DNA from: Bacteroidales bacterium | Lineage (GTDB): Bacteria > Bacteroidota > Bacteroidia > Bacteroidales > Bacteroidaceae | Direction of reading: 5' to 3' | DNA: 25,160 bases | Assembly (NCBI GenBank): GCA_004556745.1 | Contig: SFFY01000034.1 | Location: 1 to 25,160, forward strand | Shown: positions 15,050 through 21,389 of the stretch, piece by piece | Layout: every line of letters begins with the position of its first letter | Numbering within the stretch: position 1 is the first letter of the stretch | Translations under genes and position numbers: made by a program | The notes under the pieces: model-generated | The model's input: only the letters and a program-made list of their open reading frames with translations | Databases searched by the model: none | Told to the model about the DNA's origin: nothing

Positions 15050-16042
15050 ATGTCTTTCCTTAAAAAACTATTCGGTTCTTCTCCAGAAAACGTCTCCCCC
15101 GAAGAGGAGGCCAAGGCAGCCGCCCGCCGCAACTTTGAAACCCTGCGCGACGACGGCGTGCGTGCCATGCAGATGGGCGAAGTGCCTTTTGCCCTCAAAT
15201 GTTTTGAAGAGGCGTTGAACATCACGCCCGACGACCGACGCACTCAGGCTTTCAAGGCCGAGGCACACCTGCGCATGAGGCAGTATGCCGAAGCCCTGCC
15301 TTTGCTCAAATCGCTCTCTGCCGACGAGCCGTGCAACCACGAGTTGCAACTCATGCTGCTGCAAACGCTGGGCGAGCTGCAAGAGTACGGCGAAATGAAA
15401 GAGCGCACCGCCGCCCTGCTTGCCGACCACGCCGACGACCCACGCGTGCTCTATTTCGCCGCAGAGGCTGAGCATGGCATGGGAGAGGATATTTGGGCAG
15501 TGGCCCACCTCACGCAAGCCCTCGAACTGCGCCCCGACTACGCCGCCGCCCGCCTGCTGCGTGCCGACGTGCTGCAAGGCATGGGGCAAACGGCGGAAGC
15601 ACTCTGCGACATGCGCGCTCTGTTGGCGGACGACGCTGAAAACGAAACGTACCTCCTACGCACCGCCCGCCTTTTGGCAACAAAAGGTCAGGACGAAGAC
15701 TTGCAGGAAGCCGCCCGCCTGCTCCAGCAGCTGCGCTCGCTCAATCCTTTCGACCGCGATGCCATACTCCTTTTAGGCAATATCTACGAAGCCACCGCGC
15801 AGCGCGACAAGGCCCTAACGCTCTACGACGAGGCCATCGACCTCATGCCCGACTTTGCCGAGGCATACCGCAGCCGCGGCGGCGTGCGCCACGCCCTGCA
15901 CGACGAGGCCGGTGCGGCCGACGACCTCAAAAAGTCGCTGGAACTCGCCCCAGAAGCCGCCGCCGTGCCCGATGGCGAATACACCAACGTGGAAAACCGC
16001 ATGAACGACCGCTACAAGGCCATGAACCCTTACGGGTTTTAG
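15050..16042 (+). CDS. Tetratricopeptide-repeat protein
   Basis: The product is 330 residues of mostly helical sequence, with at least five TPR-like units between about residues 35 and 315; the clearest is near the C-terminus (ILLLGNIYEATAQRDKALTLYDEAIDLMPD, as separate helices A and B). No signal peptide or membrane segment is seen, so a cytoplasmic scaffold role is likely. The N-terminus MSFLKKLFGSSPE is a short amphipathic or basic lead. Sequence upstream in the same frame overlaps the divergent tdh gene and has no support, so the ATG at 15050 is chosen. TPR proteins bind partners through the concave surface, and nothing in the neighbourhood names the partner. Confidence 0.82.
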   Translation: MSFLKKLFGSSPENVSPEEEAKAAARRNFETLRDDGVRAMQMGEVPFALKCFEEALNITPDDRRTQAFKAEAHLRMRQYAEALPLLKSLSADEPCNHELQLMLLQTLGELQEYGEMKERTAALLADHADDPRVLYFAAEAEHGMGEDIWAVAHLTQALELRPDYAAARLLRADVLQGMGQTAEALCDMRALLADDAENETYLLRTARLLATKGQDEDLQEAARLLQQLRSLNPFDRDAILLLGNIYEATAQRDKALTLYDEAIDLMPDFAEAYRSRGGVRHALHDEAGAADDLKKSLELAPEAAAVPDGEYTNVENRMNDRYKAMNPYGF

Positions 16043-16105
16043 AACGTCATCGTGCACAGTTGAACCATCAAGTGCTTTGCCAGCCCGCGGCACAACGTGG
16101 CAGGT

Positions 16106-16137
16106 TTTGGCGAAACGGAATAAAACACATATCTTTG
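16106..16137 (+). promoter_or_regulatory. Full-consensus promoter with no gene behind it
   Basis: TTTG at 16106-16109, a 20-bp spacer and TATCTTTG at 16130-16137 match both Bacteroidetes elements exactly. The predicted start is near 16143, only a few bases before a hairpin. No credible coding sequence follows for 650 bp, so this may drive a small or structured RNA. Confidence 0.6.
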
Positions 16138-16145
16138 CATCAGCA

Positions 16146-16177
16146 AAAAGAGGAAGAGCGCAAACTTTTCCTCTTTT
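16146..16177 (+). terminator. Hairpin after the TPR gene or at the 5' end of an orphan transcript
   Basis: AAAAGAGGAA (16146-16155) pairs perfectly with TTCCTCTTTT (16168-16177) around a 12-nt loop. The sequence after it, CGCGTTTTGGGGG, is only a short T-run. It may end TPR transcripts, or form a 5' stem-loop on RNA started near 16143. Confidence 0.5.
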
Positions 16178-16195
16178 CGCGTTTTGGGGGCTAAC

Positions 16196-16302
16196 TATCC
16201 TATATGAGCAGAAAAATTATCTTATATGACCGTGAAAATTATAAGCAGGCTCGTAAAAATTATCTCCTTGATAGTTTTTACGATGTGCTTGAAAGTGAAA
16301 AT
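16196..16302. repeat. Decaying tandem array of ~22-bp AT-rich units
   Basis: Units at 16196-16217 and 16218-16239 are each 22 bp and agree at about 17 positions (TATCnTATATGA start, AAAAT end). More diverged units follow at 16240-16260, 16261-16280 and 16281-16302. A weaker set with the same period and AAAAAT ends is at 100-179. Confidence 0.55.
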
Positions 16303-16523
16303 TTCCATGCTTTTCGTCGTATTTTTCTCGGAGCAAATTTTCGTTGTCTTAATTATCCCTAAACTTTCACGCCGCATCACTTTAACGATTGCAAACGCGC
16401 CGCGCACGCTCTGCGCAGAGAGCAAAGCGGCATTAACAGGTTTTGATTTTTCTCAAAGGCTTTGTTTGCGAGTCAATGGTTGAAATCTCAAATTTAATTC
16501 CTGTTGGGTAAATTCAGTGTTAA

Positions 16524-16613
16524 GTGCCTGGAAGGCACTACGGAGCATAGCGACGATAACCGGGTACGCAGTGCCCGGTGGGGCGTTGTGAGTACGATGT
16601 GCCTGGAAGGCAC
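16524..16613. repeat. REP-like pair: GTGCCTGGAAGGCAC hairpins flanking a CCGGG/CCCGG dyad
   Basis: Identical 15-bp hairpins lie at 16524-16538 and 16599-16613, each followed by TACG and 75 bp apart in the same orientation. Between them CCGGG (16560-16564) can pair with CCCGG (16574-16578). The composite resembles bacterial interspersed mosaic elements. Overlapping open frames that translate these motifs are probably spurious. Confidence 0.7.
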
Positions 16614-16654
16614 TACGCCACAGGACGGACTTTCAAAACACTGCTTTTATATGC

Positions 16655-16692
16655 AACACCCCCGAGCCACGCGCCCGGGGGTGTTTGCTTAT
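16655..16692 (+). terminator. GC-rich hairpin terminator
   Basis: AACACCCCCG (16655-16664) pairs with CGGGGGTGTT (16676-16685) and is followed by TTGCTTATT. No gene ends just upstream, so it would end either long TPR transcripts or RNA from the promoter at 16106. Confidence 0.6.
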
Positions 16693-16758
16693 TGCGTATT
16701 TATCCTGCTTTCATGCTTTTATCTGCCTCTTCCCACGCCGCAAACGCTTTGAAATGCC

Positions 16759-16766
16759 TAATTTTG
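16759..16766 (+). promoter_or_regulatory. -7 promoter element (TAATTTTG) for the HD-domain gene
   Basis: TAATTTTG matches TAnnTTTG and lies 39 bp upstream of the ATG at 16798, giving a leader of about 25 nt. Confidence 0.65.
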
Positions 16767-16797
16767 CACACATAATATTGGATAAAAGCGAATTTGC

Positions 16798-18021
16798 ATG
16801 TCACAATTTGTTGTCAACGACCCTGTGTATGGTTTCGTAAGCGTGCCGCGCGGACTGCTCTGCGAACTCATCAACCACCCCGCGTTTCAAAGGCTTTCGC
16901 GCATAAGGCAGCTGGGCATGTCGGCACTGGTTTATCCCGGCGCAACGCATACACGCTGGGCGCACTCGCTCGGGGCGTACCATCTGATGCGGGAGGCATT
17001 CCGTGCCCTGAAAGAAAAGGGCGTGTTCGTGTTCGACGTTGAGGAAGAGGGTGCGGAAATTGCCATTCTCCTGCACGACATCGGCCACGGCCCGTTCTCG
17101 CACGTGCTGGAACACACACTCATTGAGCATCTCTCGCACGAAGAAATCACCCGCGCACTGATGCGCCGGCTCAACGGCGAGTTTGGCGGCGCGCTGAGCA
17201 TGGCCATTCAGATTTATTGCGACGAATATCCCAAACGCTTCCTCCACCAGCTCATTTGCAGCCAGCTCGACACCGACCGGCTCGACTATCTCTGCCGCGA
17301 CAGTTTCTATACCGGCGTGCGCGAGGGCAACATCGGCGCGGCGCGGCTGATAAAGATGCTCTCGGTGGTAGACGACCGCCTCGTGGTGGAGGGCAAGGGC
17401 TTGTATTCGGTAGAAAACTATCTCATGGCGCGGCGACTGATGTATTGGCAGGTATATCTTCACAAAACGGCGGTGGCGGCGGAAGAAATGCTCCGCGCCG
17501 CGCTCGAAAGGGCTAAGGAACTGACGCGCGAGGGCGTGCGGTTGTTCGCCTCTCCGCAGTTAGAGTATTTCTTACGCTCGGAAGTGCAAACGTCGCATTT
17601 TGAGGAAGATGAAGAGTGCATCAATCATTTCCTAAACTTAAACGACAGCGACATTCTCTGCGCGCTCGGCGTGTGGCAACATTCGGCAGATGCCGTGCTC
17701 TCTGCCCTTGCAGGAGGATTTGTAAACCGCCGCCTGTTTAAGGCTGACATATTCGAGGGAAAGATATCTGCCGAAACCTTGGACGATTGCCGCCGGCAAG
17801 TGGCCGAACAACTGCACATACCGTTGGAGGCAACGCGCTATTTCGTGCGCAGCCGCTTTGTGTCGAAAGAGATGTACTCGGCAAATGCCGAGGGCATCAA
17901 GGTGCAGATGCCCGACGGCGCGATTGCCGACGTTTCTGACGTTTCGCACATCGTGCGCGGCGAGGCTGTGACGATGGAAGAAGGGCGCACCTATGTTTTT
18001 CACCCCGAATTGAAGCAATAG
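16798..18021 (+). CDS. HD-domain metal-dependent phosphohydrolase
   Basis: This 407-residue cytoplasmic protein has the HD superfamily arrangement: H51 (with H56 nearby, HTRWAHSLG), the H93-D94 pair in LLHDIGHGPFSHVLEH, and later aspartates in QLDTDRLDYLCRD (around 155-166). The order resembles the SAMHD1/dGTPase-like subgroup, often annotated as HD superfamily phosphohydrolase, so dNTP or other phosphate-ester hydrolysis is plausible but not shown. The C-terminal third, after about 260, has no recognised motif. The start at 16798 fits the promoter at 16759. The stop codon is inside the stem of the terminator that follows. It appears to be a single-gene unit. Confidence 0.85.
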   Translation: MSQFVVNDPVYGFVSVPRGLLCELINHPAFQRLSRIRQLGMSALVYPGATHTRWAHSLGAYHLMREAFRALKEKGVFVFDVEEEGAEIAILLHDIGHGPFSHVLEHTLIEHLSHEEITRALMRRLNGEFGGALSMAIQIYCDEYPKRFLHQLICSQLDTDRLDYLCRDSFYTGVREGNIGAARLIKMLSVVDDRLVVEGKGLYSVENYLMARRLMYWQVYLHKTAVAAEEMLRAALERAKELTREGVRLFASPQLEYFLRSEVQTSHFEEDEECINHFLNLNDSDILCALGVWQHSADAVLSALAGGFVNRRLFKADIFEGKISAETLDDCRRQVAEQLHIPLEATRYFVRSRFVSKEMYSANAEGIKVQMPDGAIADVSDVSHIVRGEAVTMEEGRTYVFHPELKQ

Positions 18022-18043
18022 CCTTCGCGGCTATTGCTTTTTT
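18013..18043 (+). terminator. Intrinsic terminator overlapping the HD gene stop codon
   Basis: AAGCAATAGCC (18013-18023) pairs with GGCTATTGCTT (18029-18039) around a 5-nt loop and runs into TTTTTT. The TAG stop (18019-18021) is in the ascending arm, so a terminating ribosome would cover the hairpin. Confidence 0.88.
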
Positions 18044-18142
18044 ATTGTTCCCGTCTTCCCCAAATCCCTTTCCCCGCCCTTTAATTCGCATTATCGCGGC
18101 AAATTATAAAGTATCTTATAAGCAAATTCAGTTAAAAAGATG

Positions 18143-18150
18143 TAACTTTG
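18143..18150 (+). promoter_or_regulatory. -7 promoter element (TAACTTTG) for tkt-rpiB
   Basis: TAACTTTG matches the consensus. Transcription would begin near 18157, leaving about 75 nt of leader before the ATG at 18231. Confidence 0.62.
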
Positions 18151-18230
18151 CAGACAAATGAGCGACGCGCAGGTTTTTGCGCGCCCCATACAATATTATA
18201 TATATAACACCCAAGCACCACAAATCAGAA

Positions 18231-20249
18231 ATGGAACACTCCAAAGAATTAATGAACCTTGCAGCCGACAATATCCGCATATTGGCGGCAAGTATGGTAG
18301 AACGCGCCAAATCCGGACACCCCGGCGGAGCAATGGGCGGGGCAGACTTTATCAATGTGCTCTATTCAGAGTTCCTCAACTTCGACCCGGATTGTCCCAC
18401 ATGGGCTTGTCGCGACCGTTTCTTCTTGGATCCCGGACACATGTCGCCGATGCTTTATTCGCAACTGGCACTTATCGGGAACTACACCATAGACGACTTG
18501 AAAAACTTCCGCCAATGGGGCTCTTGCACACCGGGACACCCGGAAGTATGCCCCGAGCGCGGCATCGAGAATACCAGCGGCCCGCTGGGACAAGGGCACA
18601 CCTACGCCGTGGGTGCGGCCATCGCAGCCAAAGCCCTTTACGCCCGCACGGGCAACCCCGGCTTTGAGCGCGAACGCATCTATGCCTACATCTCCGACGG
18701 CGGCGTGCAGGAGGAAATCTCGCAGGGCGCAGGACGCATCGCGGGACACCTCGGACTGAACAACCTCATCATGTTCTTCGACGCCAATGAAATTCAGCTT
18801 TCCACCGAAACAGCGGCCGTTATCTCCGAAGACACGGGCGTGAAATACCGCGCATGGAACTGGAACGTGCTTGAAATCGACGGCAACGACCCCGAACAAA
18901 TCCGCGCCGCCCTCAAAGCCGCCAACGAAGAGGAGAACCGCCCCACCCTCATCATCGGACACTGCGTGATGGGCAAGGGCGCACGCAAAGCCGACGGCAC
19001 AAGTTACGAGCGCAACTGCAAGACGCACGGCGCACCCCTCGGCGGCGACGCTTACGTGAATACGATTAAAAACCTCGGCGGCGACCCCGAAAATCCCTTC
19101 GTTGTGTGGCCCGAAGTGAGCAAGATGTACGAAGAGCGCAAGGCGGAACTCCGCGCCTGGGCTAAGGAACGCCACGCCGAAGAGCAGGCTTGGGCCGATG
19201 CCAACCCCGAAAAGGCAGCCCGCCTCGACGACTGGATGCACAACCGCCTGCCCGAAATTCCCTGGAACACCATCGAGCAAAAGCCCGACCAGCCCACGCG
19301 CAACGGCTCTGCCGCCTGCCTCGCGCTGCTCTCGGAATATGTGCCCAATATGATTGTCTCCTCTGCCGACCTCTGCAACTCCGACAAGACGGACGGCTTC
19401 CTGAAACACACTACCGAAATCTCGCGCACCAACTTCGCCGGCGGGTTCCTGCAAGCAGGTGTTTCGGAACTCACGATGGCCTGCGTCTGCATCGGTATGA
19501 CGCTCCACGGCGGCATCATCACGGCGATGGGCACCTTCTTCGTCTTCTCCGACTACATGAAGCCTGCCATCCGCATGGCCGCGCTTATGGAACTGCCCGT
19601 TAAGTTCGTTTGGACGCACGATGCCTTCCGCGTCGGCGAAGACGGACCCACGCACGAGCCGGTTGAGCAGGAGGCACAAATCCGCCTGATGGAGAAACTC
19701 AAAAACCACAGCGGTCGCGACAGCGTGCGCGTGCTGCGTCCCTGCGACGTAAATGCAGTGACGGAATGCTGGCGTATGGCTATGGAAAACATGGACACGC
19801 CCACCGCACTCATTTTCAGCCGCCAAAACGTGAAGTCCCTGCCCGGCCACGTGGATTACACGCAGGCACGCAAGGGTGCCTATATTGTAGAGGACGCTGA
19901 AAACTTCGACGTTATCCTTCTGGCCAGCGGTTCGGAAGTCAGCACGCTCATCGACACGGCCGAACTCCTGAAAGCCGACGGCATCAAGAGCCGCGTGGTG
20001 AGCTGCCCGAGCGACGGACTGTTCCGCCGCCAAGACAAGGCTTACCAAGAGCAAGTGTTGCCCGCCGATGCCCGCATCTTCGCCCTCACAGCCGGTTTGC
20101 CCGTCATTTTTGAAGGACTTGTGGGCGCACACGGTCACGTTTACGGCCTCGACAGTTTCGGTTTCAGCGCACCTTACAAGGTGTTGGACGAAAAACTCGG
20201 CTACACGCCCGAGAATATCCGCAAGGAAGTTCTGGCGTTCCTAAAGTAA
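18231..20249 (+). CDS. tkt: Transketolase
   Basis: This 672-residue thiamine-diphosphate enzyme moves two-carbon ketol units between sugar phosphates in the non-oxidative pentose phosphate pathway. Full-length N-terminal, pyrimidine-binding and C-terminal domains are present. The early motif SGHPGGAMGGAD and GPLGQGHTYAVGAA are canonical. The cofactor motif is S155-D156-G157 with N186, where E. coli has G-D-G, and the region after it reads GVQEE instead of CMMEG. The catalytic Glu is E413 in GVSELTM. These changes mark a divergent branch, but all key acidic positions are kept. The start is taken at 18231; a TTG upstream at 18177 lacks support. rpiB follows after 27 bp. Confidence 0.93.
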   Translation: MEHSKELMNLAADNIRILAASMVERAKSGHPGGAMGGADFINVLYSEFLNFDPDCPTWACRDRFFLDPGHMSPMLYSQLALIGNYTIDDLKNFRQWGSCTPGHPEVCPERGIENTSGPLGQGHTYAVGAAIAAKALYARTGNPGFERERIYAYISDGGVQEEISQGAGRIAGHLGLNNLIMFFDANEIQLSTETAAVISEDTGVKYRAWNWNVLEIDGNDPEQIRAALKAANEEENRPTLIIGHCVMGKGARKADGTSYERNCKTHGAPLGGDAYVNTIKNLGGDPENPFVVWPEVSKMYEERKAELRAWAKERHAEEQAWADANPEKAARLDDWMHNRLPEIPWNTIEQKPDQPTRNGSAACLALLSEYVPNMIVSSADLCNSDKTDGFLKHTTEISRTNFAGGFLQAGVSELTMACVCIGMTLHGGIITAMGTFFVFSDYMKPAIRMAALMELPVKFVWTHDAFRVGEDGPTHEPVEQEAQIRLMEKLKNHSGRDSVRVLRPCDVNAVTECWRMAMENMDTPTALIFSRQNVKSLPGHVDYTQARKGAYIVEDAENFDVILLASGSEVSTLIDTAELLKADGIKSRVVSCPSDGLFRRQDKAYQEQVLPADARIFALTAGLPVIFEGLVGAHGHVYGLDSFGFSAPYKVLDEKLGYTPENIRKEVLAFLK

Positions 20250-20276
20250 GAACATAATTCCTAATCACTAAATATT

Positions 20277-20714
20277 ATGGAAGCAATGATAGGACTTGCC
20301 AGCGACCACGCCGGCTATGAGCTTAAGCAATACGTCAAGCAGTACCTCGAAGAACAGGGCATCACATACAAGGACTACGGCACTTACACCGCCGAAAGCT
20401 GCGACTATCCCGACTTTGCCCACGCCCTCGCTAAGGGTATGGAAACGGGCGAAGTGGAACGCGGCATCGCCATCTGCGGCAGCGGCGAAGGCATCTCCAT
20501 GACGCTCAACAAGCACCAGCACATACGCGCCGCCCTCGTGTGGGTGCCCGAAATTGCCAAGATGACGCGCATGCACAACGACGCCAACGTGCTCGTGATG
20601 CCCGGCCGCTACATTTCTTGCGACACGGCACGCGAAATCATGAACCAGTTCCTCAACACACCCTTCGAAGGCGGCAGGCACGTGCGCCGCATCGAGAAAA
20701 TTCCCGTGCATTGA
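20277..20714 (+). CDS. rpiB: Ribose-5-phosphate isomerase B
   Basis: The 145-residue product interconverts ribulose 5-phosphate and ribose 5-phosphate, feeding substrates to the transketolase encoded just upstream. The RpiB/LacAB signature is complete: SDHAGYELK near the N-terminus, catalytic C67 in ICGSGEGISM, and H100 in RMHNDANVL, matching C66 and H99 of E. coli RpiB. The C-terminal EGGRHVRRIEKI is also typical. ATG codons at 20277 and 20286 are both possible. The 27-bp gap to tkt and lack of a terminator indicate a two-gene operon covering adjacent steps of one pathway. Confidence 0.94.
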   Translation: MEAMIGLASDHAGYELKQYVKQYLEEQGITYKDYGTYTAESCDYPDFAHALAKGMETGEVERGIAICGSGEGISMTLNKHQHIRAALVWVPEIAKMTRMHNDANVLVMPGRYISCDTAREIMNQFLNTPFEGGRHVRRIEKIPVH

Positions 20715-20767
20715 GCCGCGATTTCATCACTTTCTTAGCAGAGAAGCACCAAAAAAGTGCGCAAACG

Positions 20768-20799
20768 TTTCTTCAAACCATTTGAAAATAATAACTTTG
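20768..20799 (+). promoter_or_regulatory. Promoter of the HU gene
   Basis: TTTC at 20768-20771 (3 of 4 to TTTG), a 20-bp spacer and TAACTTTG at 20792-20799 fit the Bacteroidetes promoter. The ATG at 20851 is about 45 nt beyond the predicted start. Confidence 0.7.
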
Positions 20800-20850
20800 C
20801 AACCGCTTTAAGAAAGACATCACAAAATATCAATTTTTCTACATAAACAC

Positions 20851-21126
20851 ATGACAAAAGCAGATATCGTAAACGAGATTTCCCAGAAGACGGGTATCGA
20901 GAAAGCTACCGTGCTTGCCACTGTCGAGGCATTTATGGAAACTGTAAAGGACTCGCTTGCCGGCGGCAACGAAGTTTTCCTCAGAGGCTTTGGCAGTTTC
21001 ATTCTCAAAAAGCGCGCCACCAAGACGGCCCGCAACATTTCCAAGAAAACCACGATCATCATCCCCGAGCACCACATTCCGGCCTTCAAGCCCGCCAAGG
21101 TTTTCTTGCAGTCCATCAAAGACTAA
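20851..21126 (+). CDS. HU-family DNA-binding protein
   Basis: This 91-residue protein has the standard size and fold of HU/IHF nucleoid proteins: two N-terminal helices (MTKADIVNEISQKTGI and the VEAFMETVKDSLAGG helix), the conserved LRGFGSF turn at about 47-53, the DNA-embracing basic arm (KKRATKTARNISKKTTIIIPEH) and the PAFKPAKVF close. It binds and bends DNA as a dimer. No terminator separates it from the small basic gene 36 bp downstream, so both are probably on one transcript. HU and IHF subunits cannot be told apart from sequence alone here. Confidence 0.93.
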   Translation: MTKADIVNEISQKTGIEKATVLATVEAFMETVKDSLAGGNEVFLRGFGSFILKKRATKTARNISKKTTIIIPEHHIPAFKPAKVFLQSIKD

Positions 21127-21162
21127 CGCATTTATTCTCAAACCCATTTAATACTTACAACT

Positions 21163-21252
21163 ATGCCCAACGGTAAGAAAAAGAAAAGACATAAGATGTC
21201 TACGCACAAGCGTAAAAAAAGACTGAGAAAGAACCGTCATAAGAGCAAGTAA
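21163..21252 (+). CDS. 29-residue basic protein, AURKAIP1/COX24-like (small ribosomal protein type)
   Basis: A 30-codon frame (ATG at 21163, TAA at 21250) encodes a peptide with about two thirds Lys, Arg and His, beginning MPNGKKKKRHKMSTHKRKKR and ending in KSK. It resembles the very short AURKAIP1/COX24-domain proteins of Bacteroidetes, thought to be small-subunit ribosomal proteins. It sits between HU and rng, a neighbourhood I recall as recurrent in this phylum. The frame starts at a clear ATG after an A/T-rich leader. Too short for many gene finders. The ribosomal role is inferred from the family. Confidence 0.85.
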   Translation: MPNGKKKKRHKMSTHKRKKRLRKNRHKSK

Positions 21253-21303
21253 GGCAAAAGAACTTACATAAATCCTGCTTTCAAAGCGGATTTCTCATCT
21301 CAA

Positions 21304-21360
21304 TGTGCCGATATGTTTATATGCACCCTGTGCACATCAGACATATTGGCACAATTTTTA
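21304..21360 (+). terminator. Long nested hairpin with T-tract just upstream of rng
   Basis: TGTGCCGATATGT (21304-21316) pairs with ACATATTGGCACA (21341-21353) over 13 bp with one G-U. A second stem TGCAC/GTGCA lies inside, and ATTTTTATAAT follows. A smaller hairpin (AAATCC with GGATTT, about 21269-21292) precedes it. It would end the HU transcript, but the rng ATG is only 30 nt beyond, so it may act as an attenuator or as a structured leader of rng. Confidence 0.7.
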
Positions 21361-21389
21361 TAATCTCACTCACTATTAATTACTGATTT

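Larger units (their letters stand above)
16043..16797. other. 755-bp non-coding, repeat-rich spacer
   Basis: No convincing gene is found on either strand between the TPR and HD-domain genes. In order it holds a consensus promoter (16106-16137), a hairpin (16146-16177), AT-rich ~22-bp units (16196-16302), a GC-rich dyad around 16398-16430 with CTCTGCGCAGAG at its centre, two REP-like GTGCCTGGAAGGCAC hairpins (16524-16613), a terminator (16655-16692) and the promoter of the HD gene (16759). Small open frames here are repetitive or overlap the repeats. Confidence 0.7.

Noticed and set aside
16226..16483. 85-codon hydrophobic frame behind the orphan promoter
   Set aside because: It starts inside the ~22-bp AT-rich repeat, its hydrophobicity follows from the T-rich DNA, and the second half has unrelated composition.
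16504..16752. 82-codon frame with CLEGTT motifs, and the overlapping frame at 16578-16775
   Set aside because: The motifs are translations of the GTGCCTGGAAGGCAC REP-like repeat; the frames run through a terminator hairpin.
18366..20138. 590-codon minus-strand frame opposite tkt
   Set aside because: Antisense shadow of a clearly conserved transketolase, with low-complexity Val/Ala/His composition and no motif.
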